Shown here: positions 16,743 to 25,844 of the stretch, one piece after another | How the letters are laid out: every line of letters starts with the position of its first letter | How positions within the stretch are numbered: the first letter of the stretch is position 1 | Source: Actinomycetales bacterium SN12 | Lineage (GTDB): Bacteria; Actinomycetota; Actinomycetes; Actinomycetales; Microbacteriaceae | NCBI GenBank assembly: GCA_002837415.1 | Contig: PJCV01000006.1 | Coordinates: forward strand, 62,001-126,000 | Direction: 5' to 3' | Length of the DNA: 64,000 nucleotides | Program-made: the position numbers and the translations under genes | The notes under the pieces: model-generated | Told to the model about the DNA's origin: nothing | Databases searched by the model: none | What the model saw: only the letters and a program-made list of their open reading frames with translations

Positions 16743-17741
16743 TCATTCCGCCACGCGGCGGATCTCGTGCCAGAGGTCCACGGCATCGTCGTCGGTCGCA
16801 CCCCCGGCGCTGCGACCGACCACGGTCACGGCGTTCATCTCGTCGCGTCCCGCGCGGATGATCAGCCGGCGCGAGTCCGTGCGCTCCAGCACCGCCGCGA
16901 GCTCCGTCCGGATCTCCTCGATTCTCGCCTCGTCGATGCCGTCCAGACCGCCCTCGTCGAACACCGTCACGCTCGCGCCATCACGGCGGGCCGCGGTGAT
17001 GGCGTCGCGCACCGCCGCGCTCATCAGATTCCCGCCGCGCAGCTCATCGCGCAGCGTCCCCTCGGCCAGACGCGCCTCGAGGCGCTCATCCTCGGTCAGC
17101 TGACCCCTCGTCGCAATCGTGCGGCTCAGCACCGGCCCGGCGATGGCCAGCGCGCGCTGGGCGCGCACGCGGCGCTCTCGCTGCCGGACGAGCTGCGTGG
17201 CGTGCCATGCCGACACCGCTCGCTGGACATCGGCGAGCCGCTCGGTGTCTCGCACTGCGCGATCCCAGAACAGCACCAGCAGCTGAGCGACGAGCACCCA
17301 GGTGATCGAGCCGACGAGCCCCAGGGTGAACGCCGTGCCGATGCCCATGAACGCCGACGTCACCGAGATCAGCACGAGGAGCATGGCCCAGCCCAGCAGC
17401 GCCCGTCTGCGCACGATGCACACGACGGCGAGCAGCCCGGTCGCGCCGATGTACCAGGTCGCGAACGGCGCGCCGCGCAGCGACGGCTCCAGCGCGAGAC
17501 TCACGAGAGTGGGCACTGCGGCGCTGGCCCCCAGCGCCAGGATGGCCGGCGCCAGCGGCATCCGCACCTCCTGCGCTGACGCGAGCACCGCCGTCAGCGT
17601 CGCGGCGAAATACAGCGCGATGGCACCCACGATGAGCAGCGGCGCGTCGGGCTGCACGGTCCACACGATCGCGCGCGCTGAGAAGTACAGCGCGAACCCC
17701 AGCGCCAGCGACGTGGTGATGCTGCGCACCGAGCGTCTCAT
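16743..17741 (-). CDS. Membrane protein accompanying the two-component system
   Basis: 332 residues, function unknown. The first 165 contain about six hydrophobic segments; the rest is cytosolic with an Arg-rich linker (VRQRERRVRAQRALA) and a mixed alpha/beta end (ASVTVFDEGGLDGIDE, RLIIRAGRDE). The arrangement copies a sensor kinase, but no phospho-acceptor His box and no ATP-binding N or G boxes are visible, so it may be a degenerate kinase or an accessory sensor. ATG 17741 overlaps the kinase stop as ATGA, implying equal expression with the kinase. Confidence 0.7.
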   Translation of the reverse strand: MRRSVRSITTSLALGFALYFSARAIVWTVQPDAPLLIVGAIALYFAATLTAVLASAQEVRMPLAPAILALGASAAVPTLVSLALEPSLRGAPFATWYIGATGLLAVVCIVRRRALLGWAMLLVLISVTSAFMGIGTAFTLGLVGSITWVLVAQLLVLFWDRAVRDTERLADVQRAVSAWHATQLVRQRERRVRAQRALAIAGPVLSRTIATRGQLTEDERLEARLAEGTLRDELRGGNLMSAAVRDAITAARRDGASVTVFDEGGLDGIDEARIEEIRTELAAVLERTDSRRLIIRAGRDEMNAVTVVGRSAGGATDDDAVDLWHEIRRVAE

Positions 17742-18985
17742 GACGGCTCCCATGAGAGCGTGACCGTCGTGCCATCGGCATCCGAGACGATCTTCGAGGT
17801 GCCGGCGACCGCCGCCATCCGCGCGACGATGGATGCCCGGATGCCCAGGCGATCCTCGCCGATGGCATCCGGGTCGAAGCCGGGGCCCGCGTCGAGCACT
17901 GTGACGCTCAGCCGGTCGGCCGCCGCCGAGTCCGCGATGATGTGCAGCCCGTGCCCGCCTGCATGCGCGAGAGCGTTGCCGATCGCCTGCCGTGCGGCGA
18001 GCACCATCGCGCGGGCCACCTTCCCTGGCACCTCGGCGGCCACCGCGCCTCGTTCCTCGACCACGGCGTCGACTCCCTGCTCCGACAGCGTGCGGCGCAG
18101 CTCCGCGATGATCTGCTCTCGTGAGACCGGGGCGTCGCTGCCCTCCTGAGCGATCGAGGCCTCGGTGTTCGCCAGGCGCGTGAGCGCTTCTCGCGCCATC
18201 GCGACGGCCAGGGTCCGCTCGCGTTCGCCCACGGCGCGCTCGGCGGCGATCAGCGCGGCGAGCACGCTGTCGTGCATGAGCGCCGCCATCGCCACGCGCT
18301 CCTCCTCGGCTGCCGATGCGGCCGCGGCCGATGCGTATCCCTCCACGGCCTTCGAGCGCGCCTCGTCGACACCGGCCGCCACCTGGCGGAACATCCAGCC
18401 CAGCGAGATGATCACGGTCCCGAGGATGACGGTGAACGTCACATCGAAGCCGGTGCTGATCCACCAGCTCTGCTTGAAGTCGCCCTGCACCAGCCGCACC
18501 CAGCCGTACAGGATCGGAAGCAGAAGAGCCCACAGCAGCTGGACGCGCGGGCGGAAGGCCAGCATCGCAGCGACGACGCCGATGTTGACCAGGAAGAAGA
18601 TCCAGGGCTGACTCGACGGCTCGCGCTCGGAGCGGTCGACGACGATCGGCCACAGCAGCAGCGCGAGAGCGTAGGCGACGGCGAAGGTGCCGGCGGCCGG
18701 TCTGATGCCCTTTCCGATCAGGCACACGACGATCATCCACAGCAGCGGACCGAAGACGAGCAGCATCATCCCCAGCCGCGGCGGGTCCAGTGACGACAGT
18801 CGAGTCACGGCCTCCAGCATCGCCTGCGCTCCCAGCGCAGCGGACCCGATCGCGGCGACCGTCGAGAGGATGCGCTCCATCCGGTGCCCGGTGAAGCGCT
18901 CCAGTCCGATGCCGACCTCGCGCTGCGAGGGGATGCTGCTCCAGGCCTCCTTCAGACTCCCGTCGTCAGGCGTCACTCGGCGCAC
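17738..18985 (-). CDS. Sensor histidine kinase, NarX/DesK (HisKA_3) type
   Basis: Membrane kinase of 415 residues. About five or six hydrophobic segments (residues 40-180) precede a dimerisation helix with MAALMHDSVLAAL, where the His is the presumed phospho-acceptor, and a HATPase domain with QAIGNALAHAGG (N box), DAGPGFDP (G1) and DRLGIRASI (G2). The paired regulator gene is just upstream. Start GTG 18985 overlaps it by 20 bases; GTG 18976 is an alternative. The input signal is unknown; the multi-helix sensor without an outside loop suggests sensing in the membrane. Confidence 0.85.
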   Translation of the reverse strand: MRRVTPDDGSLKEAWSSIPSQREVGIGLERFTGHRMERILSTVAAIGSAALGAQAMLEAVTRLSSLDPPRLGMMLLVFGPLLWMIVVCLIGKGIRPAAGTFAVAYALALLLWPIVVDRSEREPSSQPWIFFLVNIGVVAAMLAFRPRVQLLWALLLPILYGWVRLVQGDFKQSWWISTGFDVTFTVILGTVIISLGWMFRQVAAGVDEARSKAVEGYASAAAASAAEEERVAMAALMHDSVLAALIAAERAVGERERTLAVAMAREALTRLANTEASIAQEGSDAPVSREQIIAELRRTLSEQGVDAVVEERGAVAAEVPGKVARAMVLAARQAIGNALAHAGGHGLHIIADSAAADRLSVTVLDAGPGFDPDAIGEDRLGIRASIVARMAAVAGTSKIVSDADGTTVTLSWEPS

Positions 18986-19628
18986 CGTCCGGTTCGACGA
19001 TCCCGTCCTCCATGGCGCGGCGCAGGAGATCCACCTTCGTGGGCGCCGGGCGCCCGACCTCGACGTACTTCACCCGGATGCGCGTGATGTTCTCCTTGGC
19101 GGTCGAGTACGCGACCCCGAGCCGCTCCGCCACGGCCTTCAGCGGCAGCCCTGCAGCGTACAGCCGCAGCACCTCGCGCTCCCGGGTCGACAGCTGCGCG
19201 TCGGCGAACTCACGGTCACCGTCGACGGCGCTGGCCCACTCGACGTTGTTCAGCGCCTCGCCCCGCGCGACGGTGCGGATGGCATCGAGCACGTCACCGA
19301 GCGCCGACGACTTGCTGACCACCCCGGCGGCGCCTGCCGCGAGCGCCTCGCGCACCGAGGCGGGCCGATCGGCGACGCTGTGGATGACGACGCTCGCGCC
19401 GTCCGCTACCAGCGTCGCGACGTTCTCGGTGACGGTCGTGCCGTCCCCGAGGGTCAGATCCAGCACGACGACGTCGACCGGCGGCGCGCCGGATGTCGAA
19501 CGCCAGGTCAGGTACTCCTTGACCGTCCCGCCGGAGAAGACGACGCGCTGGTCGCCCTCGCGCAGGCATGCGGCTTCCAGGCCGAGGCGGACGGACTCGT
19601 GGTCGTCGATGAGGGCGACGGTGCTCAT
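18966..19628 (-). CDS. Response regulator, NarL/LuxR family
   Basis: 220-residue transcription factor. The receiver domain (1-125) has the acidic pair DDH at 8-10, the phospho-acceptor Asp in VVVLDLTLGDG, and the conserved Lys in GVVSKSSAL. The LuxR HTH (about 145-205) reads STREREVLRLYAAGLPLKAVAERL with recognition helix YSTAKENITRI. It is the first gene of a minus-strand trio with the kinase and the extra membrane protein and has its own leaderless promoter. Confidence 0.9.
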   Translation of the reverse strand: MSTVALIDDHESVRLGLEAACLREGDQRVVFSGGTVKEYLTWRSTSGAPPVDVVVLDLTLGDGTTVTENVATLVADGASVVIHSVADRPASVREALAAGAAGVVSKSSALGDVLDAIRTVARGEALNNVEWASAVDGDREFADAQLSTREREVLRLYAAGLPLKAVAERLGVAYSTAKENITRIRVKYVEVGRPAPTKVDLLRRAMEDGIVEPDGAPSDA

Positions 19629-19634
19629 TCCGTC

Positions 19635-19640
19635 AGCCTA
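19635..19640 (-). promoter_or_regulatory. -10 box of the NarL-type regulator operon
   Basis: TAGGCT on the minus strand, six bases before ATG 19628. Confidence 0.65.
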
Positions 19641-19674
19641 CCGAGTGCGTGAGGGCGGGCCGTTCCCGAGCCCG

Positions 19675-20874
19675 TCAGCGGCTCAGCAGCGCGACGGCCT
19701 CGAAGTGGTGCGAGTGCGGGAAGAGGTCGAAGGCCCGCAGCGAGTCGACACCCCAGCCCAGCTGGCGGAAGGTGCCGAGATCGCGCGCGAGCGCGACCGG
19801 GTCGCAGGCGACGTACACGACAGCCTCCGGTCTGAGCGCGCTGATCGCCTCGACGACGCCGCGTCCCGCTCCGGCGCGCGGCGGATCGAGCACGACGGCG
19901 CCCGCGCGCGTGTCGTCCGGGATGCCGGAGAGGAAGCGGTCGACACGCGCGGTGACCGCGTGCACGTCGACGTCGGCGAGATTGGCGGCGGCGTGCTCGG
20001 TCGCGCGCCGGTCCGATTCGACCGTGATGATGTCGCTCGCGCCGTGTGCGGCGAGTGTCGCCGCGAACAGCCCGACGCCTCCGTAGAGATCGAAGTGCGT
20101 GGCATCCGGATCCACCCGTCCGGCGAGCGCCTGGCCGACCGCGCCGTGCAGCGTCTCCGCGGCGCGGGGGTGCACCTGCCAGAATCCGGCCGCGTCGAGC
20201 TGGAACCGGCGGCCGCCGACCTGCTCGAACACCACCTCGGAGCGTCCGCGACGCGCGCCCTCGGGTCGCGGCAGGATCCGCACGCGCCCGTCGCCCGCCT
20301 CCACCAGGTCGACCCGGCCCGGCTTCTGCGAGCGCAGGCCGAAGGCGGCCGCCTCGACAGCCGAGCGCGCCAGCGGCAGGGTGGCGACGTCGATCACGCG
20401 GTGACTGCGCGCCGCGTACGGCCCCACGCGACCGTCGGCGTCGACGTGCAGCGAGACGCGGGTGCGCCAGCCGGTTCCATCGCCCTGGTCGACCGGCTCC
20501 ACGGCGGGCGCGGTGATCCCGGTGCCGGCGAACTTGTCGAGCGCCTCCTGCAGCACCTGTCGCTTCAGCACCCGCTGATGGGCCAGATCGATGTGCCCGA
20601 GATCGGCGCCGCCCACCCGGTCGGCCGGATTGCGGGAGACGTCGGCCTCGGCCCAGACATGGTCGCGCCGGTGCGGCGATGCGTCGAGCACCTCGCGGGT
20701 CTCGGCGCGCCAGAACCGCTTGCCGTCCTCCCCCTCGGTCACCTCGGCGCGCACGCGCTCGCCGGGGATGGCGTCGGGCACGAACACGACGCGCCCCTCG
20801 TGACGGGCGATGAAGGTGCCGCCGTGCGCGATGCCGGTGATGTCGAGGTCGAGCGTGCGCGCAGAAGAGGTCAT
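19675..20874 (-). CDS. RNA (uracil-5) methyltransferase, TrmA/RlmCD family
   Basis: S-adenosylmethionine-dependent enzyme placing a methyl group on C5 of a uridine, probably in 23S rRNA. 399 residues: an N-terminal TRAM RNA-binding domain (1-60), then a Rossmann methyltransferase with FDLYGGVGLFAATLA (cofactor loop), DPPRAGAGRG, and VVYVACDPVALARDL containing the catalytic Cys. The region where relatives hold an Fe-S cluster reads NPADRVGGADLGHIDL with no Cys, so the cluster has been lost. ATG 20874 is chosen; GTG 20892 is an alternative. Divergent from maf. Confidence 0.87.
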   Translation of the reverse strand: MTSSARTLDLDITGIAHGGTFIARHEGRVVFVPDAIPGERVRAEVTEGEDGKRFWRAETREVLDASPHRRDHVWAEADVSRNPADRVGGADLGHIDLAHQRVLKRQVLQEALDKFAGTGITAPAVEPVDQGDGTGWRTRVSLHVDADGRVGPYAARSHRVIDVATLPLARSAVEAAAFGLRSQKPGRVDLVEAGDGRVRILPRPEGARRGRSEVVFEQVGGRRFQLDAAGFWQVHPRAAETLHGAVGQALAGRVDPDATHFDLYGGVGLFAATLAAHGASDIITVESDRRATEHAAANLADVDVHAVTARVDRFLSGIPDDTRAGAVVLDPPRAGAGRGVVEAISALRPEAVVYVACDPVALARDLGTFRQLGWGVDSLRAFDLFPHSHHFEAVALLSR

Positions 20875-20912
20875 CCCTCCAGGATCCCACACACCCCTGG
20901 GATCTCACCGGT

Positions 20913-20918
20913 TAGCGT
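20913..20918 (+). promoter_or_regulatory. -10 box of maf
   Basis: TAGCGT, six bases before ATG 20925. Confidence 0.65.
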
Positions 20919-20924
20919 GGGTGC

Positions 20925-21572
20925 ATGCGCGTGTGCCTGGCATCCACCTCCCCCGCCCGTCTGATGCTGCTGCGGCAGGCGGGCATCGAACCGCTCATCG
21001 TGGCGCCTGCGGTCGACGAGGACGCCGTCTCCGCCGCTGCGACCGCTGAGCGGGGCGCCGCGCTCGCCCCCGATGAGCTGGTTCTTCTGCTCGCCCGCGC
21101 GAAGGCCGCCGATGTCGCGCACCGCATCCACGCCGAGCATCCGCGCTTCGACGGCATCGTGATCGGCGGCGACTCGATGTTCGCGATCGGCGGGCAGGTG
21201 CACGGCAAGCCGTACACCCCGGAGGCCGCGCGTGAGCGCTGGCAGCAGATGCGCGGCGCCACCGGCATCCTGCACTCCGGGCACTCGGTGTTCCGCGTCG
21301 GGCCGGACCTCGAACCGGTCGAGGCGACCGCCGTCGCCGAGGCGGCGGTCACCTTCGCCGCCGACGTGACGGATGCCGAGCTCGACGCGTACATCGACAG
21401 CGGCGAGCCGCTGCACGTCGCAGGCGCGTTCACTGTCGACAGCCTCGGCGGGCCGTTCATCACGCGCGTGGAGGGGGATCCGTCCACCGTCGTGGGCATG
21501 TCGCTGTCGACGCTGCGCCGGCTGGCACGGGAACTCGGCGTCGTGTGGACCGATTTGTGGTCGCAGTCCTAA
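20925..21572 (+). CDS. maf: Maf-family nucleoside triphosphate pyrophosphatase
   Basis: House-cleaning enzyme hydrolysing non-canonical or modified nucleotides such as dTTP/UTP analogues. 215 residues. The family start CLASTSPARLMLLRQAG is at 4-20, VIGGDSMFAIGG holds the catalytic Asp, and GKPYTPEAARERWQQMRG is the conserved Maf motif with substrate-contacting residues. It lies between the carboxylase beta/epsilon and alpha genes, the place it also has in M. tuberculosis. Likely monocistronic; the carboxylase alpha gene has its own promoter 55 bases downstream. Confidence 0.9.
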   Translation: MRVCLASTSPARLMLLRQAGIEPLIVAPAVDEDAVSAAATAERGAALAPDELVLLLARAKAADVAHRIHAEHPRFDGIVIGGDSMFAIGGQVHGKPYTPEAARERWQQMRGATGILHSGHSVFRVGPDLEPVEATAVAEAAVTFAADVTDAELDAYIDSGEPLHVAGAFTVDSLGGPFITRVEGDPSTVVGMSLSTLRRLARELGVVWTDLWSQS

Positions 21573-21626
21573 TGGATAGCCGTATTTCTTGTGGAGAGTC
21601 GTCAAAAGGATCTGCGCCGACCTCGC

Positions 21627-21632
21627 TAGGCT
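21627..21632 (+). promoter_or_regulatory. -10 box of the carboxylase alpha gene
   Basis: TAGGCT and a 7-base spacer before ATG 21640. Confidence 0.65.
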
Positions 21633-21639
21633 GAAGCCC

Positions 21640-23409
21640 ATGCCTGATATCGCCAAGGTGCTCATCGCGAACCGCGGCGAGATCGCCGTACGCATCATCC
21701 GTGCCGCCCGGGACTCCGGAATCTCCTCCGTCGCCGTGTACGCCGACCAGGACCGCGACGCCATGCACGCCCGGCTCGCCGATGAGGCCTACAGCCTCGA
21801 CGGGGCGACGAGCGCAGCAACGTACCTGCAGATCGACAAGATCCTCTCCGTCGCGCGTCGCGCCGGCGCCGACGCCGTGCACCCCGGATACGGGTTCCTC
21901 GCCGAGAACGCGGAATTCGCGCGTGCCGTCATCGGCGCGGGCATGACCTGGATCGGCCCCTCCCCCGAGGCCATCGAAGCGCTCGGCGACAAGGTGACCG
22001 CCCGTCACGTCGCCGAGAAGGTGGGCGCACCACTCGCCCCCGGCACCCCGGGACCGGTCGACGGCGCCGACGAGGTCATCGCCTTCGCCAAGGAGCACGG
22101 CCTGCCGATCGCCATCAAGGCGGCGTACGGCGGCGGCGGGCGCGGCCTCAAGGTCGCCCGCGAGCTCGACGAGGTCGCCGAGCTGTTCGAGTCCGCCACC
22201 CGCGAGGCGGTCGCGGCCTTCGGCCGTGGCGAGTGCTTCGTCGAGAAGTACCTCGACCAGCCCCGGCACGTCGAGACGCAGTGCCTGGCCGATGCCCAGG
22301 GCAACGTCGTGGTCATCTCCACTCGCGACTGCTCGCTGCAGCGCCGTCATCAGAAGCTCGTCGAAGAGGCGCCTGCGCCCTTCCTCACCGACGAGCAGAA
22401 CGATCTGCTCTACTCGGCGTCCAAAGCCATCCTCAAGGAGGTCGGCTACGTCGGCGCCGGAACCTGCGAGTTCCTCATCGGCGCCGACGGCACCGTGTCG
22501 TTCCTGGAGGTGAACACGCGCCTCCAGGTCGAGCATCCTGTCTCCGAGGAGGTCACCGGAATCGACCTCGTGCGCGAGCAGTTCCGCATCGCCGCCGGCG
22601 GCACGATCGACTACGACGACCCGGCACCGCAGGGCCACTCGATCGAGTTCCGCATCAACGGCGAAGACCCCGGTCGCGGGTTCCTCCCGCAGCCCGGACC
22701 GATCAACGTCTTCAAGACCTTCGGCGGCCCCGGCATCCGTCTCGACTCCGGCGTCACCGCCGGCGACGCCGTCTCGGGGGCGTTCGACTCGCTGCTGGCG
22801 AAGATCATCGTCACCGGCCGCGACCGCGCCGAGGCGCTCGAGCGCTCGCGTCGGGCTCTCGACGAGTTCGAGGTGGCGGGCATGCCGACCGTGCTCCCCT
22901 TCCACCGCAAGGTCGTCAGAGACCCCGCGTTCGTCGCCGCCGACGGCGAGTTCGGCGTGTACACGCGCTGGATCGAGACGGAGTTCGTCAACGACATCCC
23001 CGCCTGGGACGGTGAGCTCGATGAGCCCGCCCCCGCGCCTGGCCGTCACACCGTCGTCGTCGAGGTCTCCGGCAAGCGCCTCGAGGTGAGCCTGCCCGAC
23101 CGTGTCGTCGCCCCCGTCGCGGGCACCGCCGGTCGTCCGGCGGCGGTCCCGCCGTCGCGGCGCAGCCACACGGCCACCGCCAACGCCGGCGCGTCAGGCG
23201 ACGCCGTCAAGTCGCCCATGCAGGCCACCGTCGTCAAACTCGCCGTCGCAGAGGGCCAGCAGGTCGTCAAGGGCGACCTCGTGGTCGTGCTCGAGGCGAT
23301 GAAGATGGAGCAGCCGCTGCAGGCGCACAAGGACGGCGTCGTCGGCAGCATCGACGCCACCCCCGGCACGACGGTGTCGGCCGGACACCAGCTGCTGACG
23401 ATCAGCTGA
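21640..23409 (+). CDS. accA: Acyl-CoA carboxylase alpha subunit (biotin carboxylase and biotin carrier)
   Basis: Carboxylates its own biotin with bicarbonate and ATP, feeding the AccD carboxyltransferase. 589 residues: biotin carboxylase with ATP-grasp ([18 protein letters not shown] at the N-terminus, [14 protein letters not shown] as the glycine-rich loop, [16 protein letters not shown] in the active site), an Ala/Pro linker at about 490-520, and a C-terminal biotinyl domain with [12 protein letters not shown] whose Lys carries biotin. Length and order match AccA3 of mycobacteria. It is 5 kb from accD and accE but must work with them, since no other beta gene is nearby. Confidence 0.94.
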   Translation: MPDIAKVLIANRGEIAVRIIRAARDSGISSVAVYADQDRDAMHARLADEAYSLDGATSAATYLQIDKILSVARRAGADAVHPGYGFLAENAEFARAVIGAGMTWIGPSPEAIEALGDKVTARHVAEKVGAPLAPGTPGPVDGADEVIAFAKEHGLPIAIKAAYGGGGRGLKVARELDEVAELFESATREAVAAFGRGECFVEKYLDQPRHVETQCLADAQGNVVVISTRDCSLQRRHQKLVEEAPAPFLTDEQNDLLYSASKAILKEVGYVGAGTCEFLIGADGTVSFLEVNTRLQVEHPVSEEVTGIDLVREQFRIAAGGTIDYDDPAPQGHSIEFRINGEDPGRGFLPQPGPINVFKTFGGPGIRLDSGVTAGDAVSGAFDSLLAKIIVTGRDRAEALERSRRALDEFEVAGMPTVLPFHRKVVRDPAFVAADGEFGVYTRWIETEFVNDIPAWDGELDEPAPAPGRHTVVVEVSGKRLEVSLPDRVVAPVAGTAGRPAAVPPSRRSHTATANAGASGDAVKSPMQATVVKLAVAEGQQVVKGDLVVVLEAMKMEQPLQAHKDGVVGSIDATPGTTVSAGHQLLTIS

Positions 23410-23444
23410 CGACAACGAGCAGTCGGCGGCGCCGGGACGTCACG

Positions 23445-24326
23445 TCAGGCACTCGGCGCGGCCGCTGCCCACTCGTCGAGCAGCTGCTCACCCGCGGGCG
23501 TGCCGAGCACCGCGCGTGCCGAGGACGAATCGTGGAAGCCGCGCAGCACTGACCATACAAGCTGCGGGTGCGCCCTCAGCATCGCTGGGGCGACGGTGAC
23601 CGTGGCAGGCACCCGCGTCCCGCCCGATGCGCGAACGCGGGCCGGATCCACGCGCAGACGGATCAGTGGGAGCTGGTTCATCCCCCGTCGGGGCTCGGTC
23701 AGATCAGCCTCCACGCGGCGCAGCGCGCTCCATGGCAGATACAGGGTCTCGGTCGCGCGAAGCAAGATGACACCGTGGGCGCCGATCCCCACCCCGAGCG
23801 GACGCCGCCCGAACGAATCCGCGCGGTACTGCGTGATTGCGGCACGCACGGCTGCGTAGACGAAGAGCGCAGCGGCTGCTGCGAGCACAGCGACCCCGAG
23901 GAAGGCCTCCGGCCGGCCGGACACCCCGATCCCGATCGCCCCGACGGTCGCGGTCGTCAGCACGAGCGCCCAGACCACGCTCAGCATGAGCAAGACGGCA
24001 CCCGGGCGCCGCTCGGAGACGAGGTGCACACGGACGTCCGGCGCTCCCACGGACTCACGAGTCAGGGTCGCGGCGTCGGTCAGCCGGGCGCGCCCCTTCG
24101 CGAACGGGCTGCGGGCGGCCACGGCAGACGCGGTCAGAGCGAACAGGGCGATGACCGAGCCGGACCACAGCGGACCCGCCGCGCCCTTCGAGAACGCGAT
24201 CATGACGCCCGCGAGCACGAACAGAGCGATGCCCAGCCACAGCATGCCGGTGTTGCGTCGGGGCCGACTCTCGCCCCACTTCGTCGGCCACTCCTGCAGC
24301 CGTGGCAGAGTGCTCGGAGCCGTCAT
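23445..24326 (-). CDS. Hypothetical membrane protein with PH-like C-terminus
   Basis: 293 residues. Two pairs of membrane segments (about 28-70 and 115-165) flank a cytosolic loop. The C-terminal half is soluble, with GIGAHGVILLRATETLYLPW resembling the strand-turn pattern of bacterial PH-like membrane proteins. No catalytic motif is seen. It lies 21 bases after lpdA on the same strand and is probably co-transcribed with it, though no functional tie is known. Not recognised as a named family. Confidence 0.65.
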   Translation of the reverse strand: MTAPSTLPRLQEWPTKWGESRPRRNTGMLWLGIALFVLAGVMIAFSKGAAGPLWSGSVIALFALTASAVAARSPFAKGRARLTDAATLTRESVGAPDVRVHLVSERRPGAVLLMLSVVWALVLTTATVGAIGIGVSGRPEAFLGVAVLAAAAALFVYAAVRAAITQYRADSFGRRPLGVGIGAHGVILLRATETLYLPWSALRRVEADLTEPRRGMNQLPLIRLRVDPARVRASGGTRVPATVTVAPAMLRAHPQLVWSVLRGFHDSSSARAVLGTPAGEQLLDEWAAAAPSA

Positions 24327-24347
24327 AGGTCGTCTGCCGAGCGGTGG

Positions 24348-25787
24348 TCAGACCACGCCGACCGCGTGCATCGCACGGGTCGCGTCGGTGATGCTGGTGG
24401 TGAGCGACGGGTAGGCGGCGAACACCCGCGCGACCTGGTCGACGGTGAGCCGGCGCTCGATCGCCATCGCGATCGGGTAGATCAGCTCGGATGCCCGTGG
24501 CGCGACGATCACGCCGCCGACCACCGTTCCCGAACCGCGCAGGGCGATGATCTTCACGAAGCCGTCCTTGATGCCGAGCATCTTCGCGCGCGGGTTGGCT
24601 GCCAGGGGCAGCTTGTGGGCGATGCCGTCGGCCTGGCCGTTCGCGACGTCCTGCTCCGAGTAGCCGACCGTGGCGATCTCGGGTGCGGTGAAGATGTTGG
24701 CGGTGATCTTGCGCGTCTCGAGCGGGATCACGACGTCGCCCAGAGCGTGGAAGACCGCGGTGCGCCCCTGCATCGACGCGACGGATGCCAGCGGGAAGAA
24801 GTTCGTGCAGTCGCCGACGGCGTAGACGTTGGGCACCGAGGTGCGCGCCACTCGGTTGACGCGAACGTGGCCGGCCTCGGTGAGCTCGATGCCCGCCTCC
24901 TCCAGGCCGATGCCGGCGGTGTTCGGGATCGATCCGACGGCCATCAGACAGTGGCTGCCCTCGACGGTGCGTCCGTCGGAGAGGGTGACCAGCACGCCGT
25001 CGTCGGTGCGCTGCACGCTGTCGGCGCGCGACTTGGAGAGCACCTGCATGCCGCCGCGCGTGAACACCTTCTCCAGCACCTTCGCGGCGTCCTCGTCCTC
25101 ACCGGGCAGCACCTGGTCGCGGCTCGAGATGAGCGTGACCTTCGCGCCGAGGTTCATGTACGCCGACGCGAATTCTGCACCCGTGACGCCCGAGCCCACG
25201 ACGATCAGGTGCTCGGGAAGCGCCTTCATGTCGTACAGCTGGGTCCAGGTCAGGATGCGCTCGCCGTCGGGCTTGGCCGAGGGCAGCTCGCGCGGCGAGG
25301 CCCCCACCGACACGATGACGGTGTCCGCTTCGACGCGGTCGAAGTCCGTGCCGCGGGGGCCCGTGGCGACGACGATGGCATTGGGGCCCTCGAGGCGGCC
25401 GTGTCCGGAGAGGATGCGCACGCCGGCCTCGAGCAGGGTGGCGCGCATGTCCTCCGACTGCTGACCGGCGAGCGCCAGCAGGCGCTTGTTGACGGCGGCC
25501 AGGTTGATGGCGATCTCGGGCTTGAGCGGCCTGTCGTCGGCGCCGCGCGCGTAGAACTGCACCCCGAGGTCGGTCGCGCCGGCGATGGCGACCGCCGCGT
25601 CGGCGGTGGCGATGAGGCTCTTCGACGGCACCACATCGGTGAGCACCGCCGATCCGCCCACGCCCACGCGCTCGACGAGCGTCACATCCGCTCCCAGCTG
25701 CGCGGCGGCGAGCGCCGCCTCGTACCCACCGGGGCCGCCGCCGAGGACGGCGACGCTCTGCCTGTTCGCGAAGGAAGTCTGAGACAT
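24348..25787 (-). CDS. lpdA: LpdA-type NAD(P)H-quinone reductase of the lipoamide dehydrogenase fold
   Basis: FAD- and NAD(P)H-binding flavoprotein, 479 residues. VLGGGPGGYEAALAA near the N-terminus binds FAD, VVGSGVTGAEFASAY binds the pyridine nucleotide, and VYAVGDC closes the FAD site. The redox disulfide of true lipoamide dehydrogenases (CLNVGC) is replaced by SAVLTDVVPSKSL, with no Cys pair, exactly the difference that defines mycobacterial LpdA (Rv3303c), which reduces quinones instead. Start ATG 25787 follows GGAG; ATG 25796 is an alternative. Divergent from the purine phosphorylase gene. Confidence 0.9.
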   Translation of the reverse strand: MSQTSFANRQSVAVLGGGPGGYEAALAAAQLGADVTLVERVGVGGSAVLTDVVPSKSLIATADAAVAIAGATDLGVQFYARGADDRPLKPEIAINLAAVNKRLLALAGQQSEDMRATLLEAGVRILSGHGRLEGPNAIVVATGPRGTDFDRVEADTVIVSVGASPRELPSAKPDGERILTWTQLYDMKALPEHLIVVGSGVTGAEFASAYMNLGAKVTLISSRDQVLPGEDEDAAKVLEKVFTRGGMQVLSKSRADSVQRTDDGVLVTLSDGRTVEGSHCLMAVGSIPNTAGIGLEEAGIELTEAGHVRVNRVARTSVPNVYAVGDCTNFFPLASVASMQGRTAVFHALGDVVIPLETRKITANIFTAPEIATVGYSEQDVANGQADGIAHKLPLAANPRAKMLGIKDGFVKIIALRGSGTVVGGVIVAPRASELIYPIAMAIERRLTVDQVARVFAAYPSLTTSITDATRAMHAVGVV

Positions 25788-25832
25788 GAACTCCATTCTT
25801 CCGCAATCCTGGCTCCCGCCCTGCCACCTTCC

Positions 25833-25838
25833 TAGAGT
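25833..25838 (+). promoter_or_regulatory. -10 box of the purine-nucleoside phosphorylase gene
   Basis: TAGAGT, six bases before ATG 25845. Confidence 0.65.
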
Positions 25839-25844
25839 GGAGAC

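Noticed and set aside
16163..16801. Minus-strand open frame across the folded intergenic segment
   Set aside because: No ribosome site, odd composition (Cys, Arg, Ser rich), and it runs into accD antisense; treated as non-coding.
24348..25787. Annotation as a classical dihydrolipoamide dehydrogenase
   Set aside because: The redox-active Cys pair is absent, so the LpdA-type quinone reductase assignment is preferred.
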